NCBI GenBank assembly: GCA_040509055.1
Contig: JBEVLT010000164.1
Coordinates: 1 to 32,496, forward strand
Length of the DNA stretch: 32,496 nucleotides
From: JAJKIP01 sp040509055
Lineage (GTDB): Bacteria > Bacteroidota > Bacteroidia > Chitinophagales > Chitinophagaceae
Reading direction: 5' to 3'
Below the pieces are notes generated by a model that saw only the letters and a list, made by a program, of their open reading frames with translations, searched no databases and had not been told where the DNA came from. Position 1 is the stretch's first letter. Each line of letters begins with the position of its first letter. Made by a program: the position numbers and the translations under genes. Positions 6,141 to 14,593 of this stretch are shown piece by piece.

Positions 6141-7733
6141 TTACTTTTTTACTTCTTCCAGCGCCTTGCTGATCACGGCATCGTCGTTGTTCAGCACATG
6201 GTAAAACCCGTTGTTGCGCCAGCGGAACCTTGCCAGGTAGGCTTCCAGTCTTCGCTTCAGCGTTTCCTGCTGGCCTGCGGTCAGCGTCTCGGCATTTACG
6301 CCATGGTTGCGGGCAAATACCGAAAACTCGCTCCATAACTGACCCCCGCCGTTGAACCGGCGGAGATAATCATCCACGGAAGAGTACTGATCCACCTGCT
6401 GCTTGTTTTTCAGGTAATACAGGTACACGAAGTTGTTGAACGTGCCGTCCAGGAACATGGCATTCACCAGCGGAGGATAGGTAGACGTGTCGATCGGTAC
6501 AAAAATATCCGGCATGATGCCGCCGCCGCCATACACCACTTTGCCCGAAGGCGTCCTGTAGGCCTTGCCGCTATTGATCTTATTGGAGTCGGCGTACAGG
6601 GCCTGCCCGTTGGAGTAGCGCTGCCACAGTTCGTCCATGTACACTTTCTTGCCTTTGTCGTACGGGCGCTGGATGCTGCGGCCCAGCGGGCTGAAATAGC
6701 GGGCTACGGTGAGGCGGATGGCCGATCCATCGCTCAGGTTGTGCTGCTCCTGCACCAGTCCCTTGCCGAACGTGCGCCGGCCGATGATCGTGGCCCGGTC
6801 CCAGTCCTGCAGCGCGCCGGCCAGTACTTCGCTGGCGCTGGCGGACAGCTCGTCCACAAGGATCACCAGCGTGCCGGTTTCAAACAGACCGGGACGGCGG
6901 CAGCGGTATTCTCTTTTTTTGCTGTTCATGCCTTCCGTATACACGACCAGCTTATCGCCGGACAAAAACTCGTCGGCCATATCGATGGCTTCATTCATAT
7001 ACCCGCCGCCATTGCCACGCAGGTCGTATATAAGCTGCTGCAGCCCCTGTTTCTGCAGCCCTTCCAGCGCCTGCATGAATTCTTCATAGCTCGTTTCGGT
7101 AAACTTGTTCAGCCGGATATACCCGGTGGTCCGGTCGATCATGTATGCGGCATCCACTGAATACATGGGAATGCTTCCCCTTGTTACCGAAAGGGTCTGC
7201 AGCCGCCCGTTGCGCAGCACCTGCAGGGCCACTACCGATCCCTTTTCGCCGCGAATATATTCTTTGATCCTTACCGTCGACAGGTTCGGCACCGTCAGTG
7301 ACGAATCGCCCGCTTTGATGATCTTATCGCCGATCTGCAGCCCGGCCTTGTCGCTGGGGCCGCCCGGTATCACGTACACCACGTTCACCGTATCGTTGAA
7401 TACATTGAACTCCACACCGATGCCATCGAAATTGCCGGCCAGATCATCGTTGGCCTGCTTCAGCTCCACGGGCGGGAAATAAACAGAGTGGGGGTCCAGC
7501 TCGCTCATCATCTCCTGGATTGCACCGTATTCAAGCGAGTCCAGGTGTACGGAATCCACATAATATAACCGGATGACATCAAGGGCTTCCTGCAGCGTGG
7601 AAGCGGACGATCGTTTGAAAAAACCTTTGCCGCCGCCGCCGCTGTTGAGCCGGTAACCGAAAAACATTCCCACGATCATTACCAGTGAAAAAAGAAGCGG
7701 CAGCCAAACCTGTAATTTTTTATTCCCCATCAT
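6141..7733 (-). CDS. S41 family C-terminal processing peptidase
   Basis: Predicted 530-residue CtpA/Prc-type serine protease of the cell envelope, which cleaves C-terminal tails of exported proteins. A signal anchor lies at about 7-28 (LQVWLPLLFSLVMIVGMFFG). A helical region with YYVDSVHLDSLEYGAIQEMMSELDPHS follows. The PDZ domain is at about 92-185 (FDGIGVEF, IPGGPSDKAGLQIGDKI). The protease core has YIRLNKFTETSYEEF, DLRGNGGG at 237-244, ELSASASEVLAGALQD with nucleophile Ser299, and TFGKGLVQ with the general-base Lys324; the 25-residue spacing matches the Ser-Lys dyad of the family. The C-terminal extension of about 130 residues is common in Bacteroidota members. Two adjacent ATGs (7733 and 7730) are equivalent starts. 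It heads a two-gene unit with the TPM gene. Confidence 0.95.
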   Translation of the reverse strand: MMGNKKLQVWLPLLFSLVMIVGMFFGYRLNSGGGGKGFFKRSSASTLQEALDVIRLYYVDSVHLDSLEYGAIQEMMSELDPHSVYFPPVELKQANDDLAGNFDGIGVEFNVFNDTVNVVYVIPGGPSDKAGLQIGDKIIKAGDSSLTVPNLSTVRIKEYIRGEKGSVVALQVLRNGRLQTLSVTRGSIPMYSVDAAYMIDRTTGYIRLNKFTETSYEEFMQALEGLQKQGLQQLIYDLRGNGGGYMNEAIDMADEFLSGDKLVVYTEGMNSKKREYRCRRPGLFETGTLVILVDELSASASEVLAGALQDWDRATIIGRRTFGKGLVQEQHNLSDGSAIRLTVARYFSPLGRSIQRPYDKGKKVYMDELWQRYSNGQALYADSNKINSGKAYRTPSGKVVYGGGGIMPDIFVPIDTSTYPPLVNAMFLDGTFNNFVYLYYLKNKQQVDQYSSVDDYLRRFNGGGQLWSEFSVFARNHGVNAETLTAGQQETLKRRLEAYLARFRWRNNGFYHVLNNDDAVISKALEEVKK

Positions 7734-7868
7734 TGAACTTTAGCGTAATTTGACGCAAAATAGCCAAAAGTTGATAGTTATGGTCGCTGTTTATCATTCT
7801 GTTAGCAGCAATAGCGGGCATAACCGGGTTTTTGAGGAAAAGGGGAATGTTGGCCAGTTAAAAACGCT

Positions 7869-8711
7869 ATGTCTTCTGTAAAACTGATCGCCGACTGCGG
7901 CGCCACCAAATCTGAATGGGCGCTGACAGGCCAGGGCAAAACAAAAACCATTATCACCCAGGGCATCAGCCCTTATTTTCTCGATCCTGCACAGATCCGC
8001 GCTATCCTGACGGTGGAGCTGCTGCCCAAACTAAAAAATGCGCAGGTGGACGAGATCTATTATTATGGCACAGGATGCGCCAACCCCGGCAATGCTGCCA
8101 TCATAAAGAAAGTGCTGCGGCAGGTGTTTCCCGGCGCATATACCGAAGTAACGCACGACCTGCTGGCCGCTGCCAGGGCCCTTTGCGGCCGGGAGAAAGG
8201 CATCGCCTGCATACTCGGCACCGGGTCCAACTCCTGTTATTATAACGGTAAGCGGATGATGAAGAACAGCCCGGGCCTCGGCTATGTGCTGGGCGATGAA
8301 GGCAGCGGCGCTTACCTGGGCAAAAAAGTGATCCAGTATTATTTATACGGTACGTTCGATGAAGAATTGCGCGGCCGCTTCGACGTGACCTACCTGACCA
8401 ATACGGCTGAGATACTGGAAAACGTATACAAAAAACCGTTGCCTAACCGGTACCTGGCAGGGTTTGCCCGCTTCCTGGCCGACAACCGCGGCCATTACAT
8501 GATCGAGAACATTATCGAGGACGGGCTGAACGACTTTTTTTTCCATCACCTCTGCAAATACCCTGAAATCTGGAAATATCCCGTCAGCTTTGCAGGCGGC
8601 GTGGCATTCGGGTTCAGGGATGTGATCGCACAATTGTGCAGCAGCTACGAATTTGAAACGGGCACCATCGCGGACAAACCAATGAACGGATTGATCGCTT
8701 ATCACAGCTAA
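7869..8711 (+). CDS. BadF/BadG-family amino-sugar kinase, probably MurNAc/GlcNAc kinase
   Basis: Predicted 280-residue cytoplasmic kinase of the ASKHA fold. Visible motifs are the phosphate-1 loop LIADCGATKSEW (7-18), the catalytic-Asp segment THDLLAAARA (Asp97), the phosphate-2 loop CILGTGSNSCYYNG (114-127), GYVLGDEGSGAYLGKK (138-153), and an adenosine-type FAGGVAFGF near the C-terminus. The family includes GlcNAc kinases and the MurNAc/GlcNAc kinase MurK. The next gene, 10 bp downstream, is murQ, whose substrate is MurNAc-6-phosphate; the simplest reading is that this kinase makes that substrate from MurNAc during cell-wall recycling. GlcNAc specificity cannot be excluded. It is divergent from the S41 protease gene across 135 bp with no clear promoter motif. 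Confidence 0.93.
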   Translation: MSSVKLIADCGATKSEWALTGQGKTKTIITQGISPYFLDPAQIRAILTVELLPKLKNAQVDEIYYYGTGCANPGNAAIIKKVLRQVFPGAYTEVTHDLLAAARALCGREKGIACILGTGSNSCYYNGKRMMKNSPGLGYVLGDEGSGAYLGKKVIQYYLYGTFDEELRGRFDVTYLTNTAEILENVYKKPLPNRYLAGFARFLADNRGHYMIENIIEDGLNDFFFHHLCKYPEIWKYPVSFAGGVAFGFRDVIAQLCSSYEFETGTIADKPMNGLIAYHS

Positions 8712-8721
8712 AGCATGTACA

Positions 8722-9537
8722 ATGGGATTTGAAAAAATTACGGAGCAGGAAAGCCCTTATCATCACCTGGAGAAAATGCCTGTGGGAGAAATACTGGCCC
8801 ATATCAACAAGGAAGACCAGGGTGTACCGGTGGCTGTGCAAAAAGCCATTCCGCAAATCGAAAAGCTGGCCGAGGTGGTCAGCGACAAGATGCTAATGGG
8901 AGGGCGGTTGTTTTACATTGGTGCAGGCACCAGCGGCCGGCTCGCCATCGTGGATGCCAGCGAATGTCCGCCAACCTATGGCGTACCCTACGGATTGGTC
9001 GTTGGCGTGATCGCCGGCGGCGAAAAAGCCATTACCACGGCCATCGAGTTTGCCGAAGACGATTGGGAGCAGGGATGGAAGGACCTGGAAGTTTATAATG
9101 TATCAGACAACGATGTGGTGATCGGCATTGCGGCCAGCGGCACCACGCCCTACGTGATCGGTGCGCTTAACGAGTGCCGTAAAAGAGGGATCATTACCGG
9201 CAGCATTTCGTGCAACCCCGATTCGCCGGTCAGCGCTGCCGCCGACTTCCCGATCGAAGTGGTGGTGGGTCCTGAATTCATCACCGGCAGCACGCGCATG
9301 AAAAGCGGAACGGCCCAGAAGCTTGTGCTCAACATGATCTCCACCACCGCCATGATCCAGCTGGGCAGGGTAGAGGATAATAAGATGGTGAACATGCAGC
9401 TCACCAATGAAAAACTGATCGACCGCGGCGTGAAAATGCTGATGGAGCGGTTGCAACTGACGGACTATGATGCCGCCAAGCAACTATTGTTGCAGCAGGG
9501 CAGCGTAAAAAAAGCAGCAGAATCTTTTGTAAAATAA
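8722..9537 (+). CDS. murQ: N-acetylmuramic acid 6-phosphate etherase
   Basis: Predicted 271-residue MurQ, which cleaves the lactyl ether of MurNAc-6-phosphate to give GlcNAc-6-phosphate and D-lactate in peptidoglycan recycling. The single SIS domain has FYIGAGTSGRLAIVDASECPPTYG (about 64-87), with Glu81 at the position of the catalytic Glu83 of E. coli MurQ, and EFAEDDWEQG with Glu112 at the position of the second acid. GIAASGTTPYVIGAL and GPEFITGSTRMKSGTAQKLVLNM are further signatures. It is slightly shorter than the E. coli protein (298) because the N-terminus is compact. It forms a two-gene unit with the upstream BadF-type kinase. No PTS component is seen, so MurNAc probably enters unphosphorylated. 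No terminator is visible between murQ and the thr leader, so read-through is possible. Confidence 0.97.
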   Translation: MGFEKITEQESPYHHLEKMPVGEILAHINKEDQGVPVAVQKAIPQIEKLAEVVSDKMLMGGRLFYIGAGTSGRLAIVDASECPPTYGVPYGLVVGVIAGGEKAITTAIEFAEDDWEQGWKDLEVYNVSDNDVVIGIAASGTTPYVIGALNECRKRGIITGSISCNPDSPVSAAADFPIEVVVGPEFITGSTRMKSGTAQKLVLNMISTTAMIQLGRVEDNKMVNMQLTNEKLIDRGVKMLMERLQLTDYDAAKQLLLQQGSVKKAAESFVK

Positions 9538-9583
9538 TTCGATTATAATAATTCCGCTGTATATTGTGTGCTCACGCACCAAA

Positions 9584-9700
9584 GTGGTCAACAGGTATAA
9601 CCATATTATTCATGTAGCAACAGGCGGCACTTCCTGCCTGGCCTCCCGCACATTTACCGCTACGTCCATTATTACCACCACCACCACTACGATCCGCTAA
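9584..9700 (+). CDS. Putative Thr/Ile-rich leader peptide of the thr operon
   Basis: The frame ending at TAA 9698-9700 closes with Ser-Ile-Ile-Thr-Thr-Thr-Thr-Thr-Thr-Ile-Arg. Of its last 16 codons, nine are Thr and three are Ile. Threonine and isoleucine are the two amino acids sensed by the thr operon leader peptide of enterobacteria, and the thrA start is 103 nt downstream, so an attenuator leader is the natural reading. The frame is open from 9533 but has no ATG. The start given is a GTG at 9584 (38 residues); GTG at 9566, or a near-cognate codon, is also possible. thrC in this operon also starts with GTG. The last codons lie in the hairpin at 9688-9711. Confidence 0.5.
   Translation: MVNRYNHIIHVATGGTSCLASRTFTATSIITTTTTTIR
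9612..9665 (+). promoter_or_regulatory. Nested hairpin in the thr leader
   Basis: ATGTAGC (9612-9618) can pair with GCTACGT (9659-9665), seven pairs including one G-U. Inside, CAGGC (9621-9625) can pair with GCCTG (9636-9640). A third candidate pairing joins AGTGGT (9583-9588) to ACCACT (9683-9688) within the Thr codons, so alternative folds that depend on ribosome position are possible. No folding calculation was run. Confidence 0.35.
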
Positions 9701-9711
9701 AGCGGATTGTA
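9688..9711 (+). promoter_or_regulatory. Hairpin over the end of the Thr codon run
   Basis: Arms TACGATCCGC (9688-9697) and GCGGATTGTA (9702-9711) form ten pairs with one G-U and a TAAA loop that contains most of the leader stop codon. A ribosome reading the Thr run or terminating there would unfold it. It is followed by CATTTTC rather than a clean T-tract, so it is not a textbook terminator; it may be a pause hairpin or the first stem of an attenuator. Confidence 0.5.
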
Positions 9712-9802
9712 CATTTTCATATCACCCCACGGGCTTACAGCTGTTCCTCCTCACAGGATCATTCTATCATTTTACCAATCAACTATTCAATTTTTCCAGG
9801 TC

Positions 9803-12256
9803 ATGCAGGTTTTAAAATTCGGCGGCACTTCGGTAGCGAATGCAGAAAACATACATAAAGTAGCGTCCATCGTTAAAGAATCGGTCAAAAAAAACAAAAC
9901 GGCAGTGGTGGTATCGGCGCTGGGCGGCGTAACGGACCTGCTGCTGGGCGCCGCAGCCCTTGCCGCAGACGGCGATGAATCATACAAAGACAAACTCACC
10001 CTTATCGAGCAGCGCCATCTCGAAGCGGTAAAGCAATTGCTGCCGGTAACGCAGCAAAGCCAGCTGCTGAGCCTGGTGAAAAAAGCATGTAACGAGATTG
10101 AAGATATCTGCAACGGTATTTTCCTGCTTCGCGAGCTGACGCCCCGCTCCAGGGACCGCATCAGCAGCTATGGTGAATGGATCTCTTCGCGGATCGTATC
10201 GGCAACGCTAAAGGCAGAGGGCCTGGATAATGTATGGAAAGATGCGCGGGAGCTGATCCTTACCGACTCCGCCTTTACCGCCGCCCAGGTGGATGTAGAA
10301 GCGACCGCGCGCAACATCCGCAACTTTTTTGCATCGGAAGAAGGCACAGGTGCTTCGCTGTTTATTCTGCCGGGATTTATTGCAGCCGATGCAGGCGCCG
10401 TCACTACCACACTGGGGCGCGGCGGCTCCGACTATACGGCAGCCATTATCGCCTCGGCTGTCGACGCCTCCGTGCTGGAAATATGGACCGATGTAAGCGG
10501 CATGATGACCGCCGATCCGCGGCTGACCAGCAATGCCCGCATCATTCCGCATATCTCTTACCAGGAGGCCATGGAGCTGTCGCATTTCGGCGCCAAGGTC
10601 ATTTACCCCCCCACCATCCAGCCCGTGATGAACAAAAACATACCTGTATGGATCAAGAATACGTTTGCCCCGGCGGACGAAGGCACGCTGATCGAATCGT
10701 CGGCCACCCGCAACGGTAATATCGTGCGCGGTATATCCAGCATCAACAAGATCGCCCTGCTAAGCCTGGAAGGCAGCGGCATGATCGGTATACCCGGCTT
10801 TTCCCGGCGGCTGTTCGAAGCGCTGAGCAATGAAAAGATCAACGTGATCCTGATCACGCAAAGCTCGTCCGAACACTCTATCTGCGTGGCCGTGGAAGAA
10901 GCCGCAGCAGGCAGGGCCAAACAGGCTGTGGATGCCGCTTTTGCCAACGAGATCACATTGCAGAAAGTAGAACCCCTGAAGATCGAAACCAGCCTCTCTA
11001 TCGTGGCACTGGTAGGGGAGAACATGAAAAGCCACCCTGGCATCAGCGGCCGCATGTTTGGCGCCATGGGCCGTAACGGCGTAAACATCCGGGCCATTTC
11101 GCAGGGATCATCGGAAAAGAATATCTCAGCGGTCATCTCCACCCAGGATGTACGCAAGGGCATCAACGTATTGCACGAAGAGTTTTTTGAGACCACCTAC
11201 AAACAAATCAACCTCTTTATAACCGGCACCGGCAATGTAGGCGCTAAATTCCTGGGGCAGCTGCAGCAGCAAACCCGGTTCCTGCAGGAGCAGCTGCGCG
11301 TGCAGGTGCGGGTGGCAGGACTGAGCAACAGCCGGCACATGCTGATCGATGAAGAGGGCATCAACATGGAGCAATGGAAGGAACAGCTGGAAAAAGGGGA
11401 AAAAGCCGACCTGCAGCATTTCGTCGACAGCATCATCAGCAGGAACCTGCGCAATTCCATTTTCGTGGATGTAACGGCCAATGAACAGGTAGCCGGTATA
11501 TATGACCAATTGCTGCAGAAAAGCATTTCGGTGGTGGCCTGCAACAAGATCGCAGCTTCATCGGTCTATGACAATTATACAAAGCTGAAAGACCTGGCCC
11601 GGGAATACAACTGCCAGTTCCTGTTTGAAACCAATGTGGGCGCCGGGCTGCCGGTGATCGCCACGCTGAACGACCTGCTGCGCAGCGGCGACCGCGTACA
11701 CCGCATCGAAGCCGTGCTGAGCGGCACGCTGAACTTTGTGTTCAATCATTATGACGGTACACGGCCCTTTGCCGAAGTGGTCAAGCAGGCCCAGGCCGAA
11801 GGCTATACCGAGCCCGATCCACGGCTGGACCTGGGCGGCACAGATGTGATGCGCAAGATCATGATCCTGGCCCGGGAAGCGGGCGAACGCATCGAAATGG
11901 AACAGATCAATAACCGTTCATTCATGCCTGCCTCCTGCATGCAGGGCAGCGTGGATGATTTCTATACCGCCATGGGCACCGAGGAAGCGCATTTCCGGCA
12001 GCTGCTGGAAAAAGCGGACCAGGAAGGATGCAAACTGAAATTCGTGGCTTCGTACAAAGAAGGAAAAGCATCCGTAGGTCTGCAGCACATCGATCCGAAA
12101 CACGATCTTTACCACCTGTATGGCAAGGACAACATCGTACTGTTCTATACCGACCGCTACCGGGAGCAACCACTGGTGGTGAAAGGAGCAGGGGCAGGCG
12201 CCGAAGTAACGGCCAGCGGGGTATTTGCCGACGTATTGCGGGCCGTTAAAATGTAA
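9803..12256 (+). CDS. thrA: Bifunctional aspartokinase / homoserine dehydrogenase
   Basis: Predicted 817-residue fused enzyme for the first and third steps of threonine synthesis: aspartate to aspartyl phosphate, and aspartate semialdehyde to homoserine. The N-terminal kinase opens with MQVLKFGGTSVANAENI and has GRGGSDYTAAIIA and EIWTDVSGMMTADPR. The centre holds two ACT-type regulatory repeats (LLSLEGSGMIGIPGFSRRLF and IVALVGENMKSHPGISGRMF), where threonine feedback would act. The dehydrogenase begins near residue 468 with the NAD(P) loop NLFITGTGNVGAKFL and has NVGAGLPVIATLNDLLRSGD and EGYTEPDPRLDLGGTDVMRK. Length matches E. coli ThrA (820). The ATG at 9803 matches the family's N-terminus; an upstream in-frame TTG at 9707 would add an unrelated 32-residue tail. 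It heads thrABC. Confidence 0.98.
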   Translation: MQVLKFGGTSVANAENIHKVASIVKESVKKNKTAVVVSALGGVTDLLLGAAALAADGDESYKDKLTLIEQRHLEAVKQLLPVTQQSQLLSLVKKACNEIEDICNGIFLLRELTPRSRDRISSYGEWISSRIVSATLKAEGLDNVWKDARELILTDSAFTAAQVDVEATARNIRNFFASEEGTGASLFILPGFIAADAGAVTTTLGRGGSDYTAAIIASAVDASVLEIWTDVSGMMTADPRLTSNARIIPHISYQEAMELSHFGAKVIYPPTIQPVMNKNIPVWIKNTFAPADEGTLIESSATRNGNIVRGISSINKIALLSLEGSGMIGIPGFSRRLFEALSNEKINVILITQSSSEHSICVAVEEAAAGRAKQAVDAAFANEITLQKVEPLKIETSLSIVALVGENMKSHPGISGRMFGAMGRNGVNIRAISQGSSEKNISAVISTQDVRKGINVLHEEFFETTYKQINLFITGTGNVGAKFLGQLQQQTRFLQEQLRVQVRVAGLSNSRHMLIDEEGINMEQWKEQLEKGEKADLQHFVDSIISRNLRNSIFVDVTANEQVAGIYDQLLQKSISVVACNKIAASSVYDNYTKLKDLAREYNCQFLFETNVGAGLPVIATLNDLLRSGDRVHRIEAVLSGTLNFVFNHYDGTRPFAEVVKQAQAEGYTEPDPRLDLGGTDVMRKIMILAREAGERIEMEQINNRSFMPASCMQGSVDDFYTAMGTEEAHFRQLLEKADQEGCKLKFVASYKEGKASVGLQHIDPKHDLYHLYGKDNIVLFYTDRYREQPLVVKGAGAGAEVTASGVFADVLRAVKM

Positions 12257-12271
12257 AACAGAGAATACAAC

Positions 12272-13195
12272 ATGCAACATGTAAAAGTGTCGTGCCCGGC
12301 AACCGTAGCCAACCTGGTTTGTGGTTTTGACATACTGGGATTGGCATTGAACGAACCCTGTGATATCATGGAAGTGCGCCTGCTGGATGAGCCACGGGTA
12401 GTGATCCATAACCGCGACGACTTCAACCTGCCGACCGAACCGGAAAAGAATGTGGCCGGCGTGGTCTTCCTCGCGGCCATGGAAAAGGCCGGTGGCTCCA
12501 TCGGTTTTGATGTCACTATCGAAAAACATATCAAGCCGGGCAGCGGTATCGGATCCAGCGCGGCCAGTGCAGCCGGCGCCGCCGTGGCGGCTAATCATTT
12601 ACTCGGACATATTTTTTCACCCGACGACCTGGTACAGCTGGCCATGAACGGGGAGAAGCTGGCTTCCGGCGTCAAGCATGCCGATAATATTGCCCCCTGC
12701 ATCCTGGGTGGCGTGAGCCTGATCCGTTCCATTCACCCGCTGGATATTATCTCTATTCCCGCACCTGACCTGTACGTAACCGTGGTGCACCCGCAGATAG
12801 AAGTGCGCACCTCCGATGCCCGCCAGATCCTGAAGCAGCAGGTATTGCTGAAAGACGCCATCCGCCAGTGGGGCAATATTGCGGGACTTGTGACCGGGTT
12901 TATGAAAAACGATTACGATCTTATCGGCCGCTCGCTCGAAGATGTGATCATCGAGCCGGTACGCAGCATCCTGATACCCGGTTTTGACGAAGTGAAAACG
13001 AAATGCAAAGAAGCCGGCGCACTGGGAGGCGGCATCTCCGGTTCCGGTCCTTCTATTTTTATGCTGAGCCGGGAAGAGCAAACCGCCCGGGAAGTAGCCA
13101 CGGTAATGCAGGACATCTATAACCGGATCGGCATCGATTACAACACCTACGTCACTACCATCAACAAAACCGGCGCAACAGCCGTCACCCTTTAA
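12272..13195 (+). CDS. thrB: Homoserine kinase
   Basis: Predicted 307-residue GHMP-superfamily kinase that phosphorylates homoserine with ATP. N-terminal KVSCPATVANLVCGFDILGLAL (5-26) and the ATP-binding loop IKPGSGIGSSAASAAGAAVA (about 87-106) are diagnostic. A C-terminal GALGGGISGSGPSIFML is the third GHMP motif. Length is that of the family. It lies 15 bp after thrA and 9 bp before thrC, so the three are one operon. Nothing unusual is seen. Confidence 0.97.
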   Translation: MQHVKVSCPATVANLVCGFDILGLALNEPCDIMEVRLLDEPRVVIHNRDDFNLPTEPEKNVAGVVFLAAMEKAGGSIGFDVTIEKHIKPGSGIGSSAASAAGAAVAANHLLGHIFSPDDLVQLAMNGEKLASGVKHADNIAPCILGGVSLIRSIHPLDIISIPAPDLYVTVVHPQIEVRTSDARQILKQQVLLKDAIRQWGNIAGLVTGFMKNDYDLIGRSLEDVIIEPVRSILIPGFDEVKTKCKEAGALGGGISGSGPSIFMLSREEQTAREVATVMQDIYNRIGIDYNTYVTTINKTGATAVTL

Positions 13196-13204
13196 TCCAT
13201 CACT

Positions 13205-14509
13205 GTGCAATACTATAGCTTAAACAGGCAGTCGCCTGGCGTTGATTTCAGAGAAGCCGCCATCCGCGGGCAGGCGCCTGACAAAGGATTGTATTTTCCT
13301 GCCAGCATCCCGGCTGTTGATCAGGGCCTGATTGATAATATAGCAGACTATACCAACGAAGAGATCGCTTTCCGCGTGATCAGGCCTTATGTGGGCGAAG
13401 CCATCCCGGAAGATACCCTGTTCCGTATCGTATCCGAAACCATCAGCTTCCCCCTGCCGCTGGTACAGGTGAACGACGCTATTTTTTCGCTGGAACTGTT
13501 TCATGGCCCCACGCTGGCTTTCAAAGACGTGGGCGCCCGCTTTATGAGCCGCTGCCTGGGCCATTTTGTAAAAGGGGAGAAGCGAAAGGTGACCGTACTG
13601 GTGGCCACCTCCGGCGATACCGGCGGCGCGGTGGCCAACGGTTTTTATGACGTGGAAGGAGTGGAGGTCGTGATCCTGTATCCGTCCGGCAAGGTGAGCC
13701 CGGTACAGGAAAAACAGCTGACCACCTTAGGCAAAAACATCGTCGCCCTCGAAGTGGAAGGGAGCTTTGACGATTGCCAGCGGCTGGTCAAGCAGGCTTT
13801 TGCCGACCCGGTCCTGGCGGAAAACCTATTTCTTACCTCGGCCAATTCCATCAATGTGGCCCGGTGGCTGCCGCAACAGTTTTATTATTTCCTGGCCTGG
13901 AAGCAATGGGCCGATAAGGAACATCCACCCGTGATCAGCGTGCCGAGCGGCAACTTCGGGAATATCTGCGCCGGCATCCTGGCACACCGGTCCGGTTTAC
14001 CGGCAGCGCATTTTATTGCCGCCTGCAATGCCAACGACCTTGTGACCCGCTACCTGAACGGCCCCGTGCACAGCCTGGAACCCCGGCCGGCCATTCCTAC
14101 GCTGTCCAATGCCATGGACGTGGGCAATCCCAGCAATTTCATCCGCATTCTCGAATTGTTTCACCACGATTTTCCGGAGTTGAAAAACAAGCTGTCGTCA
14201 TACAGTATCTCCGATGCCGAAACGGAAGCTACCCTGCGCGAGGTATACGACCGTCATCATTACCTGGCCGATCCGCATGGAGCCGTCGGCTATTTAGCAC
14301 TGCAGCGGTACCTGCAGGATCACCCGGATCAGCAGGGCATTTTCCTGGAAACAGCCCACCCGGTAAAATTTCCCGAAGCGGTGGAACGGATCACCGGGCA
14401 GGCGGTAGCCATACCCGATAGCGTAAAAGCGATCATGGACCGCCAAAAACAAAGCCTGCCGATCAAAGCCGGGTACAACATATTAAAGGATTATTTACTG
14501 AACAAATAG
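13205..14509 (+). CDS. thrC: Threonine synthase
   Basis: Predicted 434-residue PLP enzyme that converts phosphohomoserine to threonine. The N-terminus MQYYSLNRQSPGVDFREA and FHGPTLAFKDVGARF, with the Schiff-base Lys107, match the E. coli-type enzyme. ATSGDTGGAVANGFY and SVPSGNFGNICAG are the PLP-phosphate and substrate loops, and LETAHPVKFPEAVE lies near the C-terminus. The start is GTG at 13205-13207, 9 bp after thrB; there is no nearer in-frame ATG. It is the last gene of the thr operon, followed by an AT-rich hairpin that may be a terminator. Confidence 0.97.
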   Translation: MQYYSLNRQSPGVDFREAAIRGQAPDKGLYFPASIPAVDQGLIDNIADYTNEEIAFRVIRPYVGEAIPEDTLFRIVSETISFPLPLVQVNDAIFSLELFHGPTLAFKDVGARFMSRCLGHFVKGEKRKVTVLVATSGDTGGAVANGFYDVEGVEVVILYPSGKVSPVQEKQLTTLGKNIVALEVEGSFDDCQRLVKQAFADPVLAENLFLTSANSINVARWLPQQFYYFLAWKQWADKEHPPVISVPSGNFGNICAGILAHRSGLPAAHFIAACNANDLVTRYLNGPVHSLEPRPAIPTLSNAMDVGNPSNFIRILELFHHDFPELKNKLSSYSISDAETEATLREVYDRHHYLADPHGAVGYLALQRYLQDHPDQQGIFLETAHPVKFPEAVERITGQAVAIPDSVKAIMDRQKQSLPIKAGYNILKDYLLNK

Positions 14510-14513
14510 CCCG

Positions 14514-14532
14514 CGTTATTTTAACGGTTTTT
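14514..14532 (+). terminator. Possible terminator after thrC
   Basis: CGTTA (14514-14518) and TAACG (14522-14526) form a 5-bp stem with a TTT loop, followed by GTTTTT. The stem is short and AT-rich, so termination would be partial. It lies 4 bp after the thrC stop. Confidence 0.45.
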
Positions 14533-14568
14533 ACGATCGGCCGACCTGCAGGTTTTTTCTGCTCTTAG

Positions 14569-14576
14569 TATATTTG
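14569..14576 (+). promoter_or_regulatory. Bacteroidota -7 box before the 14594 gene
   Basis: TATATTTG matches TAnnTTTG exactly and ends 17 bp before the ATG at 14594. An AGGAG at 14582-14586, 7 nt before that ATG, is an unusually good Shine-Dalgarno for Bacteroidota. No convincing -33 TTTG is visible. Confidence 0.55.
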
Positions 14577-14593
14577 CAGCCAGGAGTCAGCCT

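Noticed and set aside
9675..9690. His-codon run (CAC)4 in another frame of the thr leader, suggesting a his leader
   Set aside because: That frame has no nearby stop, and the downstream operon is for threonine, which fits the Thr frame with its immediate TAA.
9707..9802. Extended N-terminus for ThrA from a TTG
   Set aside because: ThrA proteins start at MxVLKFGGTS; the extra 32 residues have no counterpart and would translate the leader region.
14544..14553. ACCTGCAGGT palindrome before the 14594 gene
   Set aside because: A 10-bp palindrome is expected many times by chance in a window of this length, and it does not have a loop for a terminator.
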